From Pseudomonas putida (GTDB lineage Bacteria > Pseudomonadota > Gammaproteobacteria > Pseudomonadales > Pseudomonadaceae), in assembly GCF_004357765.1 (NCBI RefSeq), contig NZ_SMTE01000018.1, positions 33,177 through 97,176 of the forward strand: a DNA stretch of 64,000 nucleotides. Reading direction: 5' to 3'. The notes below the pieces were generated by a model that worked only from the letters and a program-made list of their open reading frames with translations, did no database searches and was not told the origin of the DNA. Of this stretch, positions 26,835 to 37,335 are shown in pieces; the first letter of the stretch is position 1; each line of letters opens with the position of its first letter. The translations under genes and the position numbers were made by a program.

Positions 26835-28943
26835 TCAAGCGGCACCGACCTGCACAGGGACGCCATTGAGCGCCGCGTTGCCCGATACCCGATCGCGCAG
26901 ACGTTCATCGGTCAGGTCGTTGGCACTCACCCCAGGCTGCGTCTGGGCCACCTGCAACCTCACGCCCTGGCGTCCGTGGCCGAACCCATGGGGCAGGCTG
27001 ACCACCCCAGGCATCATGTCCTCGCACGCCTGCACCTCGACTTCCAACGTCCCCGTACGCGAACGCACGACGACCCGCTGGCCATCCTGCAAGCGCCGTT
27101 GCTGCAGGTCGAATGGGTGCATCAGCAAATGATGACGCGGCTTGCCTTTTACCAGGCGGTGGAAGTTATGCATCCATGAATTGTTGCTGCGCACATGGCG
27201 GCGTCCGATCAACAGCAGTTCGTCGGGTGCAGCGGGGGCCTGTCGGCCCAGCCGCTGCAGATCGTCCAGCAACACCTGCGGTGCGACCTCGACCGCTCTA
27301 CTGGCCGTCGCCAGGCGTGCCGCGAGGTTGGCACGCAGTGGTCCAAGGTCGAGCCCATGGGGGTAGTGGTCCAATGCCTGCAGGGACAGATTCCAGGCCG
27401 AATCCTGACCATAGCGCCCACTGCGTAGGGCTTGATCGATCATCCGCGCCGGCGGGACGGTCGGCTTGAGCTCCAGCCCGGCCCGTTTGGCAAAGGCCTG
27501 GGCCAGGCCGACGAAGATTTCCCAGTCGTGCAGCGCACCCTCCGGCTTGTCCAGGATCGCCCGGTTGAAGCGGGTGACGTTGCGTACCGCCAGCAGGTTG
27601 AAGGTCGTGTCGTAATGATCGTTTTCCAACGCCGAGGTCGAGGGCAGGATCAGGTCGGCATGGCGGGTGGTTTCATTGATGTACAGGTCGATGCTGAGCA
27701 TGAACTCCAGCCCTTCCAATGCCTTGTCCAACTGCCGCCCATTGGGCGTGGACAGCACCGGGTTACCCGCCACCGTCACCAGGGCGTGCACCTGGCCTTC
27801 GCCGGGGGTGAGGATTTCCTCGGCCAAAGCGGCCACCGGCAGCTCACCGCCATATTCAGGCAAACCGGAGACGCGGCTCTGCCAGGCATTGAAATGCCCC
27901 CCCGAGGTACTCGCCACCAGGTCCACCGCCGGTTCGGTGCAAAGCGCCCCACCCTCTCGATCAAGATTGCCCGTGACCAGGTTGATCACCTGCACCAACC
28001 AGTGACACAGCGTGCCGAAAGACTGGGTCGAGACGCCCATGCGGCCATAACAGACCGCTTTGTCAGCCGCCGAGAAGTCGCGGGCCAGCTGGCGTATGCT
28101 GGCCGCGTCGATGCCGCAATGCGCACTCATCGACTCGGCATCGAACGCTGCAATGCCAGAGCGCAACGCCTGCAACCCTGCGATCGGCAGGTGCGAGCCG
28201 CGGACCAGGTCCTCATCGAACAAGGTGTGGAGCAAGCCGCATAACAGCGCGGCGTCGCCACCGGGCCGGATGAACAAGTGGCTGTCGGCGATCGCTGCGG
28301 TTTCGCTGCGTCGTGGGTCTACCACCACCAGCCGGCCACCGCGAGCGCACAGGGCCTTGAGGCGCTTTTCGACATCCGGGACGGTCATGATGCTGCCGTT
28401 GGAGGCCAGCGGATTACCGCCCAGGATGAGCATGAAATCGGTACTGTCGATGTCCGGAATCGGCAGCAGCAGGCCATGACCGTACATGAGATGACTGGTC
28501 AGATGTTGCGGCAATTGGTCGACCGAGGTGGCCGAGAAGCGATTGCGGGTCTTGAGCAGGCCAAGGAAATAGTTGCTATGGGTCATCAGGCCGTAGTTGT
28601 GCACGCTCGGATTACCCTGGTAGACCGCCACGGCATTGCGCCCATGGGCCTGCTGAATCGCCCAGAGCCGCTCGGCAGCCAGTTCGAAGGCTTCGTCCCA
28701 GCCGATGGCTTGCCACTGCGAGCCAACGCGCTTGTGGGGTTGGCGCAGACGATCCGGGTCATCCTGGATATCCTGCAACGCGACCGCCTTGGGGCAGATA
28801 TGTCCTCGGCTGAAGGGATCCTCGGGGTCACCCTTGATCGAATGAATGCGCGACCGCCCGTCGTCGTCTCGACCGACTTCGATGTTCAATCCACAAATCG
28901 CTTCGCACAGATGACAGGCGCGGTGGTGAAGGGTCTTGGTCAT
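26835..28943 (-). CDS. Cytoplasmic molybdopterin oxidoreductase, substrate unknown
   Basis: A 702-residue member of the DMSO-reductase superfamily. The N-terminal [4Fe-4S] motif C-x2-C-x3-C (residues 10, 13, 17) with a fourth Cys in GHICPKA is followed by the pterin-binding domains (LGGNPLASNGS, DPRRSETA, the C-terminal LLIGRRHVRSNNSWMHN and VSLPHGFGHGR). There is no twin-arginine signal, so it is cytoplasmic. No electron-transfer or membrane subunit lies nearby. It resembles soluble oxidoreductases related to formate dehydrogenase alpha or assimilatory nitrate reductase. Substrate and electron donor are unknown. It is divergent from argF. Confidence 0.85.
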   Translation of the reverse strand: MTKTLHHRACHLCEAICGLNIEVGRDDDGRSRIHSIKGDPEDPFSRGHICPKAVALQDIQDDPDRLRQPHKRVGSQWQAIGWDEAFELAAERLWAIQQAHGRNAVAVYQGNPSVHNYGLMTHSNYFLGLLKTRNRFSATSVDQLPQHLTSHLMYGHGLLLPIPDIDSTDFMLILGGNPLASNGSIMTVPDVEKRLKALCARGGRLVVVDPRRSETAAIADSHLFIRPGGDAALLCGLLHTLFDEDLVRGSHLPIAGLQALRSGIAAFDAESMSAHCGIDAASIRQLARDFSAADKAVCYGRMGVSTQSFGTLCHWLVQVINLVTGNLDREGGALCTEPAVDLVASTSGGHFNAWQSRVSGLPEYGGELPVAALAEEILTPGEGQVHALVTVAGNPVLSTPNGRQLDKALEGLEFMLSIDLYINETTRHADLILPSTSALENDHYDTTFNLLAVRNVTRFNRAILDKPEGALHDWEIFVGLAQAFAKRAGLELKPTVPPARMIDQALRSGRYGQDSAWNLSLQALDHYPHGLDLGPLRANLAARLATASRAVEVAPQVLLDDLQRLGRQAPAAPDELLLIGRRHVRSNNSWMHNFHRLVKGKPRHHLLMHPFDLQQRRLQDGQRVVVRSRTGTLEVEVQACEDMMPGVVSLPHGFGHGRQGVRLQVAQTQPGVSANDLTDERLRDRVSGNAALNGVPVQVGAA

Positions 28944-29307
28944 GGCCGCCTCGGCCTCGTGGTTGTCCAGCCACGACTATGCGCTCAGGCCAGACCCCCG
29001 GCCAGTGCGCTTTGCGCCGTGAATCAGGCGACATCAGGCTGGTCATTGGCGACACGCATTTGCCAAATCGGCGACAAGCCGTGTACAAACCTCTGTAGCA
29101 AATAAAGAACAGCGTCGACACTGCCTGTCATGACACCCCTTGCAACAGTGATGCTGTTCTCCCCCTTGGTTTCAGGCGACATTTAATTATAGTATTGCGC
29201 CTTTCCCTATTTCGTCCGCCCCGTGCGGCTTACGCCGCAGGTCACTCCCGTTGTCAAAAAAAACCATACGGTCGACCTGCATACCGTTGCAGATAAGGTA
29301 GTCAAAC
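28944..29307. promoter_or_regulatory. Intergenic region with argF promoter
   Basis: 364 bases between divergent genes. A likely argF promoter is TTGGTT (29166-29171), 16 bases, TATAGT (29188-29193). No protein gene is supported. The left part includes further TGTCGC-type motifs (for example complement of 29046-29051). Confidence 0.5.
29164..29181 (-). promoter_or_regulatory. Candidate ArgR site at the argF promoter
   Basis: The minus strand reads TGTCGCCTGAAACCAAGG, fitting the pseudomonad ArgR pattern TGTCGC-N8-AA. It covers the putative -35 region of argF, as expected for repression by arginine. Confidence 0.5.
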
Positions 29308-30228
29308 ATGAGCGCTAGGCACTTTCTCTCCCTGATGGATTTCACCGCTGACGAATTGCTCGCCGTGGTCCGTCGAGGCATCGAGCTGAAGGACCTGCGT
29401 AACCGCGGCGTACTGTTCGAACCGCTGAAGAACCGGGTGCTGGGCATGATCTTCGAGAAATCCTCGACGCGTACCCGCCTGTCGTTCGAAGCCGGCATGA
29501 TCCAACTCGGCGGCCAGGCGATCTTCCTCTCGCCACGCGACACCCAACTGGGTCGCGGCGAGCCGATCAGCGACAGTGCCATCGTCATGTCGCGCATGCT
29601 CGACGCCGTGATGATTCGTACCCATGCCCACGCCACCTTGACCGAGTTCGCCGCCAATTCCCGCGTCCCTGTGATCAACGGACTGTCCGACGAGTCGCAT
29701 CCCTGCCAACTGCTGGCCGACATGCAGACCTTCCTCGAGCACCGTGGCGCCATCCAGGGCAAGACCGTGGCCTGGGTCGGTGACGGCTTCAACATGTGCA
29801 ACTCCTACATCGAAGCAGCCGTGCAGTTCGATTTCCAGCTGCGCATCGCCTGTCCGGAAGGCTATGAGCCCGATCCACGCTTCCTGGCCCTGGGTGGCGA
29901 GCGCGTACAGATCGTCCGCGATCCGCGTGAAGCGGTGAGGGGCGCGCACCTGGTGACCACCGACGTATGGACTTCCATGGGGCAGGAAGAGGAAACTGCA
30001 CGGCGCCTGGCGCATTTCGCGCCTTATCAGGTCACCCGCGAACTGCTCGACCTGGCGGCACCCGACGCCCTGTTCATGCATTGCCTGCCCGCCCACCGCG
30101 GCGAGGAAATCAGCCAGGACCTGCTCGACGACCCTCGCTCGGTCGCCTGGGACCAGGCTGAGAACCGCCTGCATGCGCAGAAGGCCCTTCTCGAATTCCT
30201 TGTAGAACCGGCTTACCACCACGCATGA
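29308..30228 (+). CDS. argF: Ornithine carbamoyltransferase (anabolic)
   Basis: A 306-residue enzyme making citrulline from ornithine and carbamoyl phosphate. SSTRTR (52-57) binds carbamoyl phosphate, and SHPCQLLAD and [10 protein letters not shown] are the other active-site segments. Length fits the anabolic form rather than catabolic ArcB. The gene is translationally coupled to a downstream ABC ATPase (ATGA at 30225-30228). Confidence 0.97.
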   Translation: MSARHFLSLMDFTADELLAVVRRGIELKDLRNRGVLFEPLKNRVLGMIFEKSSTRTRLSFEAGMIQLGGQAIFLSPRDTQLGRGEPISDSAIVMSRMLDAVMIRTHAHATLTEFAANSRVPVINGLSDESHPCQLLADMQTFLEHRGAIQGKTVAWVGDGFNMCNSYIEAAVQFDFQLRIACPEGYEPDPRFLALGGERVQIVRDPREAVRGAHLVTTDVWTSMGQEEETARRLAHFAPYQVTRELLDLAAPDALFMHCLPAHRGEEISQDLLDDPRSVAWDQAENRLHAQKALLEFLVEPAYHHA

Positions 30229-31334
30229 GTCAAACCCTACTGCTCAACTTGCGCGACCTTGCCTGCGGCTATGGCGACCAGCGCATCGTCCAGAACCTCA
30301 ATCTGCACCTGAACGCAGGCGACATCGGTTGCCTGCTGGGTTCCTCCGGTTGCGGCAAGACCACCACCCTGCGCGCCATCGCCGGCTTCGAGCCAGTGCA
30401 TGCCGGTGAAATCCAGCTGGCGGGCGAAGTCATATCCCGAGCCGGGTTCACGCTTGCGCCGGAAAAACGCCGGATCGGCATGGTGTTCCAGGACTATGCA
30501 CTGTTTCCTCACCTCACGGTGGCCCAGAACATCGCCTTCGGCATCGCCAAACATCCCCGGCAGGGTGAGGTGATCGATGAGATGCTGGAACTGGTCAAGC
30601 TCGGCGGCTTGGGCGGACGCTATCCGCATGAACTTTCCGGCGGCCAGCAACAGCGGGTGGCGCTTGCTCGCGCTCTGGCCCCGGAACCCCAGTTGCTGCT
30701 GCTCGACGAGCCGTTTTCCAACCTTGATGTCGAGCTGCGCCGGCGCTTGAGTCACGAGGTACGTGACATTCTCAAGAACCGAGGCACCAGTGCGATCCTG
30801 GTCACCCATGACCAGGAAGAAGCCTTTGCCGTCAGCGATCACGTCGGGGTGTTCAAGGAAGGCCGCCTGGAGCAATGGGATACCCCCTACAACCTTTACC
30901 ATGAACCGCAGACCCCCTTCGTCGCCAGCTTCGTCGGCCAGGGCTATTTCATTCGCGGCCAGATGAGCAGTCACGAAGCGGTCAATACCGAGCTGGGCGA
31001 GCTGCGTGGCAACCGCGCCTATACCATGGCACCCGGCAGCTCGGTGGACGTGTTGCTGCGCCCCGACGACATCGTGTACGCCCCCAACAGTGGCCTGCGT
31101 GCCAGCATCACTGGCAAGAGCTTTCTTGGTGCCTCGACCCTGTACCGCCTGCAATTGCCCACCGGCAGCCAGTTGGAGGCGATCTTCCCAAGCCATATCG
31201 ATCACCAGGTTGGCGACGAGGTCGGCATCAGTGTGGCCGCCGATCACCTGGTGCTGTTCCCGGTACCGGGCAGTGTCGCCGCCCAACTGTCGCGCCAGGA
31301 AACCAGCGTGCGCCGTTACAGCTCAGCCAGCTGA
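30225..31334 (+). CDS. Orphan ABC transporter ATPase (PotA/FbpC type)
   Basis: A 369-residue ATP-binding subunit. Walker A is GSSGCGKTT (39-47), the signature is LSGGQQQR and Walker B is LLLLDEP. After residue about 240 comes a TOBE-like regulatory domain as in iron (FbpC) or polyamine (PotA) importers. The gene overlaps argF by 4 bases, but no permease or binding protein is in the neighbourhood. Its partner subunits must lie elsewhere or it serves several transporters. Substrate is unknown. Confidence 0.9.
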   Translation: MSQTLLLNLRDLACGYGDQRIVQNLNLHLNAGDIGCLLGSSGCGKTTTLRAIAGFEPVHAGEIQLAGEVISRAGFTLAPEKRRIGMVFQDYALFPHLTVAQNIAFGIAKHPRQGEVIDEMLELVKLGGLGGRYPHELSGGQQQRVALARALAPEPQLLLLDEPFSNLDVELRRRLSHEVRDILKNRGTSAILVTHDQEEAFAVSDHVGVFKEGRLEQWDTPYNLYHEPQTPFVASFVGQGYFIRGQMSSHEAVNTELGELRGNRAYTMAPGSSVDVLLRPDDIVYAPNSGLRASITGKSFLGASTLYRLQLPTGSQLEAIFPSHIDHQVGDEVGISVAADHLVLFPVPGSVAAQLSRQETSVRRYSSAS

Positions 31335-31342
31335 TCCTATGA

Positions 31343-31367
31343 CCTGGGGCTGCGCCGCAGCTCCAGG
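31343..31367. terminator. Hairpin between ABC ATPase gene and ybaK
   Basis: CCTGGGGCTGCG pairs with CGCAGCTCCAGG (one G-T pair). There is no strong T-run; it lies between convergent genes. Confidence 0.45.
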
Positions 31368-31372
31368 CGCCT

Positions 31373-31843
31373 TCATTCCCGACCGATCCCGGCAAATACC
31401 CCCTGGGTATGCTCGGCCAGCACCGCCGCGGCCAGTTCCACTTCCAAGCCTCGCCGCCCAGCACTGACATGAATGGTCGAAAAGTCTTGCGACGATTGAT
31501 CGATGAACGTGCGTAAGCGTTTCTTCTGTCCCAGCGGGCTGATGCCTCCGACCAAGTAGCCAGTGGCGCGTTGCGCCGCCATCGGGTCGGCCATTTCGCA
31601 CTTCTTCACCCCGGCGGCCTGGGCCAGGGCCTTGAGGTCCAGGGTGCCGCCCACCGGCACGACCGCCACGAGCAATTCGCCCTTTTCGCTGGCCGCCAGC
31701 AACGTCTTGAACACCTGGCGTGGATCCAGGCCAAGCTTTTCTGCCGCTTCAAGCCCATAAGAGGCCGACTTGGGGTCGTGCTCGTAGCTGTGCACCCGGT
31801 GTTCGGCGCGCACCTTCTTGAGCAGGTCGAGGGCTGGGGTCAT
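31373..31843 (-). CDS. ybaK: Cys-tRNA(Pro)/Cys-tRNA(Cys) deacylase YbaK/EbsC
   Basis: A 156-residue editing-domain protein of the YbaK family. It hydrolyses Cys mischarged on tRNA-Pro, working beside prolyl-tRNA synthetase. The conserved VFKTLLA, GGTLDLKALA and GYLVGGISPLGQK segments form the ligand pocket. Start MTPALDLLKKV. It is a single-gene unit between the ABC ATPase and the glp genes. Confidence 0.95.
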   Translation of the reverse strand: MTPALDLLKKVRAEHRVHSYEHDPKSASYGLEAAEKLGLDPRQVFKTLLAASEKGELLVAVVPVGGTLDLKALAQAAGVKKCEMADPMAAQRATGYLVGGISPLGQKKRLRTFIDQSSQDFSTIHVSAGRRGLEVELAAAVLAEHTQGVFAGIGRE

Positions 31844-32146
31844 GTGGTGCTCCGATCTGGTACAGGTCGGCGGCTACTTTAGGGCAAATCCCGCCCGCCA
31901 GCCAACCAGACACGCAGCAATGCGTCTAGGGCGGGATATGCACCCGTGATGCGGGGCCAAATCGTGACCGAGCGTTCACTTTCGACCTTTGACATCAGCG
32001 TTTCTTGTCTATATTTTTTCGTTTGTGAATAATCAGTGCACTCAAAATGTGCATATTTCAACATCTGCCCGGTCTCAATGGGGATCGATACCGGGCATTG
32101 CTGTCGAGCGCCACGTGCCTCACAACAAAAACAAACGAGGTCATAC
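31844..32146. promoter_or_regulatory. glpF upstream region
   Basis: 303 bases divergent between ybaK and glpF. An AT-rich stretch at 32009-32056 contains ATTTTTTCGTTTGTGAAT (32013-32030), similar to the GlpR-like sites before glpD, and probably holds the glpF promoter. No gene seen. Confidence 0.45.
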
Positions 32147-34548
<2,402 letters not shown>

Positions 34549-34737
34549 TCGCCCGCGACCGACGGTCACCGACAAGCCGGATCCCCCGGATGCCGCAGCG
34601 TTTTCACCCCAGCTGCGGCTCCGAAGGGGAAACGGCTGACCGGTATCCGGACGTTTCGTGCCCCGATCGTCACTGGCCGTCATCCATTTCCTACGGCATC
34701 ATTGCAGAATTTGTCCGGCAGCCCAAAAGGACCGCCC

Positions 34738-35493
34738 ATGAATCTGCCTCCTCGCCAACAACAAATACTCGAGCTGGTGCGCGAACGCGGTTACGTCAGC
34801 ATCGAAGAAATGGCGCAGCTGTTCGTCGTCACCCCGCAAACCATCCGCCGCGATATCAACCAGCTCGCAGAACTCAACCTGCTGCGCCGGTATCATGGCG
34901 GTGCTGCCTACGATTCGAGTATCGAGAATACCGCCTATGCCATGCGTGCCGACCAGATGCGCGATGAGAAGCAGCGTATCGCCGAAGCGGTGGCACGGCA
35001 GATCCCGGACCATGCTTCCCTGTTCATCAATATCGGCACCACCACCGAATCCATCGCCCGGGCACTGCTCAACCACAGCCACCTCAAAGTGATCACCAAC
35101 AACCTGCACGTTGCGGCGATCCTCGCTGCCAAGGACGATTTCGAAGTCCTGGTGGCCGGCGGCACGGTGCGTCGTGATGGCGGCGTGGTGGGCCAGGCCA
35201 GTGTCGACTTCATCAGCCAGTTCAAGGTCGACTTCGCCCTGGTGGGCATCAGCGGTATCGACGAAGATGGTAGCCTGCTCGACTTCGACTACCAGGAAGT
35301 GCGGGTTTCCCAGGCGATCATCGCCAATGCACGGCAGGTGATCCTGGCCGCAGACTCCAGCAAGTTCGGGCGCAACGCCATGGTTCGCCTGGGTTCGATC
35401 AACCTGGTCGATTGTTTGGTGACCGACCAGGCGCCGACAGTGGCACTGGGCGAGCTGCTGAACCGCTACAAGGTGCGGCTCGAGGTGGTCTGA
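34738..35493 (+). CDS. glpR: Glycerol-3-phosphate regulon repressor (DeoR family)
   Basis: A 251-residue repressor. A DeoR-type helix-turn-helix lies at about 20-45 ([18 protein letters not shown]), then a sugar-phosphate-binding domain ([23 protein letters not shown]). Glycerol 3-phosphate is the inducer of this family. AAAGGA precedes the ATG at 34738. It lies between glpK and glpD, its expected targets, with candidate operators in front of glpD. Confidence 0.95.
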   Translation: MNLPPRQQQILELVRERGYVSIEEMAQLFVVTPQTIRRDINQLAELNLLRRYHGGAAYDSSIENTAYAMRADQMRDEKQRIAEAVARQIPDHASLFINIGTTTESIARALLNHSHLKVITNNLHVAAILAAKDDFEVLVAGGTVRRDGGVVGQASVDFISQFKVDFALVGISGIDEDGSLLDFDYQEVRVSQAIIANARQVILAADSSKFGRNAMVRLGSINLVDCLVTDQAPTVALGELLNRYKVRLEVV

Positions 35494-35597
35494 GCGCCGG
35501 CCGCGCAGACCGCGATACTCCTGGCTTCCTTCGGTCGAGCGCCGCGCCGGCGGTGCTCGCTGTGCGCAGCTTGGCAGCTGTGAAACCCACTCACCCC

Positions 35598-35618
35598 ATG
35601 TTCGCTTTTGTTCATTTT
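35598..35618. promoter_or_regulatory. GlpR-like operator, distal, glpD
   Basis: ATGTTCGCTTTTGTTCATTTT shares TTCGNTTTTGTTCAT with E. coli-type GlpR operators. It is about 125 bases before the glpD start. Confidence 0.5.
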
Positions 35619-35681
35619 GCTGTAGTCCGATCAGTATTTTCTATAAAGACTGACTGGCGAGCAGTGCCTTGTTGCGCTAGT

Positions 35682-35724
35682 ATTTTCGAAAACGAACATC
35701 AATGTTCATATTCGATGTGAACAG
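35682..35724. promoter_or_regulatory. GlpR-like operators, proximal, glpD
   Basis: ATTTTCGAAAACGAACAT (35682-35699) is followed by AATGTTCATATTCGATGTGAACAG (35701-35724). Both hold inverted TTCG/CGAA or TGTTCA/TGAACA elements. They end 18 bases before the glpD start codon. Confidence 0.55.
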
Positions 35725-35742
35725 CCTCAGGAGGCCTTGCCC

Positions 35743-37281
35743 GTGTCCCAGCCCGTTTCGTCCCAGCCGCCCCTTGCCGACTGCTACGACCTCGCCGTGA
35801 TCGGCGGAGGCATCAATGGCGTGGGCATCGCTGCCGACGCCGCCGGGCGTGGGCTGAAGGTGTTCCTTTGCGAAAAAGACGACCTTGCCCAGCACACCTC
35901 ATCGGCCAGCAGCAAGCTGATCCATGGCGGTCTACGTTATCTGGAACATTACGAATTCCGCCTGGTGCGTGAAGCACTCGCCGAGCGCGAGGTACTCCTG
36001 GCCAAGGCTCCGCATATCGTCAAGCCGATGCGCTTCGTACTCCCGCACCGCCCGCATCTGCGCCCGGCCTGGATGATTCGCGCAGGCCTGTTCCTGTACG
36101 ACCACCTGGGTAAGCGCAAGCGCCTGGGCGCCTCACGTAGCCTGCGTTTCGGCCCGGGCTACCCGCTCAAGCCGCAGATCACCCGTGGTTTCGAATATGC
36201 CGATTGCGCGGTCGACGATGCCCGCCTGGTGGTACTCAACGCCATGGCTGCCCGTGAACACGGCGCGCACATCCATACCCGCACACGCTGCCTGCGCGCT
36301 GAACGCGTCGACGGCCTGTGGCAGGTCGAACTGCAATTGGCCGATGGCTCCCAGCGCAGCATCCGCGCGCGGGCGCTGGTCAACGCCGCCGGCCCCTGGG
36401 TGGCGACCTTCATCAAAGACGACCTCAAACTCGATGCGCCTTATGGCATTCGCCTCATCCAGGGCAGCCATCTCATCGTGCCGCGTCTGTACGAAGGCGA
36501 GCATGCCTACATTTTGCAGAATGAAGATCAACGGATCGTCTTCTGCATTCCCTACCTCGAGCGCTTTACCCTGATCGGCACCACAGACCGCGAGTACAGC
36601 GGCGACCCGGCCAAGGTGGCAATTACCGAGGAGGAAACCGATTACCTGCTGAACGTGGTCAACCAGCACTTCAATCAACCGTTGAGCCGTGCGGACATCC
36701 TGCACACCTACTCCGGCGTGCGCCCTCTGTGCAATGACGAGTCGGACAACCCTTCGGCGGTAACTCGCGACTACACCCTGGCCCTCTCGGCCAGCACCGG
36801 CGAGGCGCCGCTGTTGTCGGTATTCGGCGGCAAACTGACTACCTACCGCAAGCTGGCGGAATCGGCCATGGCCGAACTCAAGCCATTCTTCAGCACCATG
36901 GGCGGTAGCTGGACTGCCGACGCGCCGCTGCCCGGTGGCGAACACATGACCACCGCGCAAGCGCTGGTCGAGCAGCTGCAGGGCAAACATGCCTGGTTGC
37001 CGGTAGAGATCGCCAAGCGTTGGGCGGTGACCTACGGCAGCCGCGTCTGGCAATTGCTCGACAGCGTTAATGGACCGGATGACTTGGGCCAGGCCTTTGG
37101 TGGCGGCCTGTTCTCCCGGGAAGTGGATTACCTGTGCCGCGAAGAATGGGTGACGGATGTCGACGACATCCTCTGGCGCCGGACGAAATTGGGCCTCTTC
37201 ACCAGTGCCGCGGAACAACAGGCGTTACGCGAGTATTTGCAGCGAATGCACGCACAGAGCAAGCAGACCCAAGCAGCCTGA
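35743..37281 (+). CDS. glpD: Glycerol-3-phosphate dehydrogenase, aerobic
   Basis: A 512-residue FAD enzyme of the inner membrane that oxidises glycerol 3-phosphate to dihydroxyacetone phosphate and passes electrons to ubiquinone. The FAD-binding fold is VIGGGINGVGIA (19-30). SSKLIHGGLRYLEHYEF and GTTDREY are family marks. AGGAGG lies 8 bases before GTG at 35743, which is preferred over TTG at 35737. A stem-loop follows the stop. Confidence 0.97.
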   Translation: MSQPVSSQPPLADCYDLAVIGGGINGVGIAADAAGRGLKVFLCEKDDLAQHTSSASSKLIHGGLRYLEHYEFRLVREALAEREVLLAKAPHIVKPMRFVLPHRPHLRPAWMIRAGLFLYDHLGKRKRLGASRSLRFGPGYPLKPQITRGFEYADCAVDDARLVVLNAMAAREHGAHIHTRTRCLRAERVDGLWQVELQLADGSQRSIRARALVNAAGPWVATFIKDDLKLDAPYGIRLIQGSHLIVPRLYEGEHAYILQNEDQRIVFCIPYLERFTLIGTTDREYSGDPAKVAITEEETDYLLNVVNQHFNQPLSRADILHTYSGVRPLCNDESDNPSAVTRDYTLALSASTGEAPLLSVFGGKLTTYRKLAESAMAELKPFFSTMGGSWTADAPLPGGEHMTTAQALVEQLQGKHAWLPVEIAKRWAVTYGSRVWQLLDSVNGPDDLGQAFGGGLFSREVDYLCREEWVTDVDDILWRRTKLGLFTSAAEQQALREYLQRMHAQSKQTQAA

Positions 37282-37295
37282 CCGACTGTAGTCAA

Positions 37296-37323
37296 TTGGG
37301 CAGGCCATGTCGGCCTGCCCAAA
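37296..37323. terminator. Bidirectional hairpin between glpD and the NEL gene
   Basis: TTGGGCAGGCC and GGCCTGCCCAAA pair around ATGTC, lying between two convergent genes. Confidence 0.75.
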
Positions 37324-37335
37324 CCATTTACGCAA

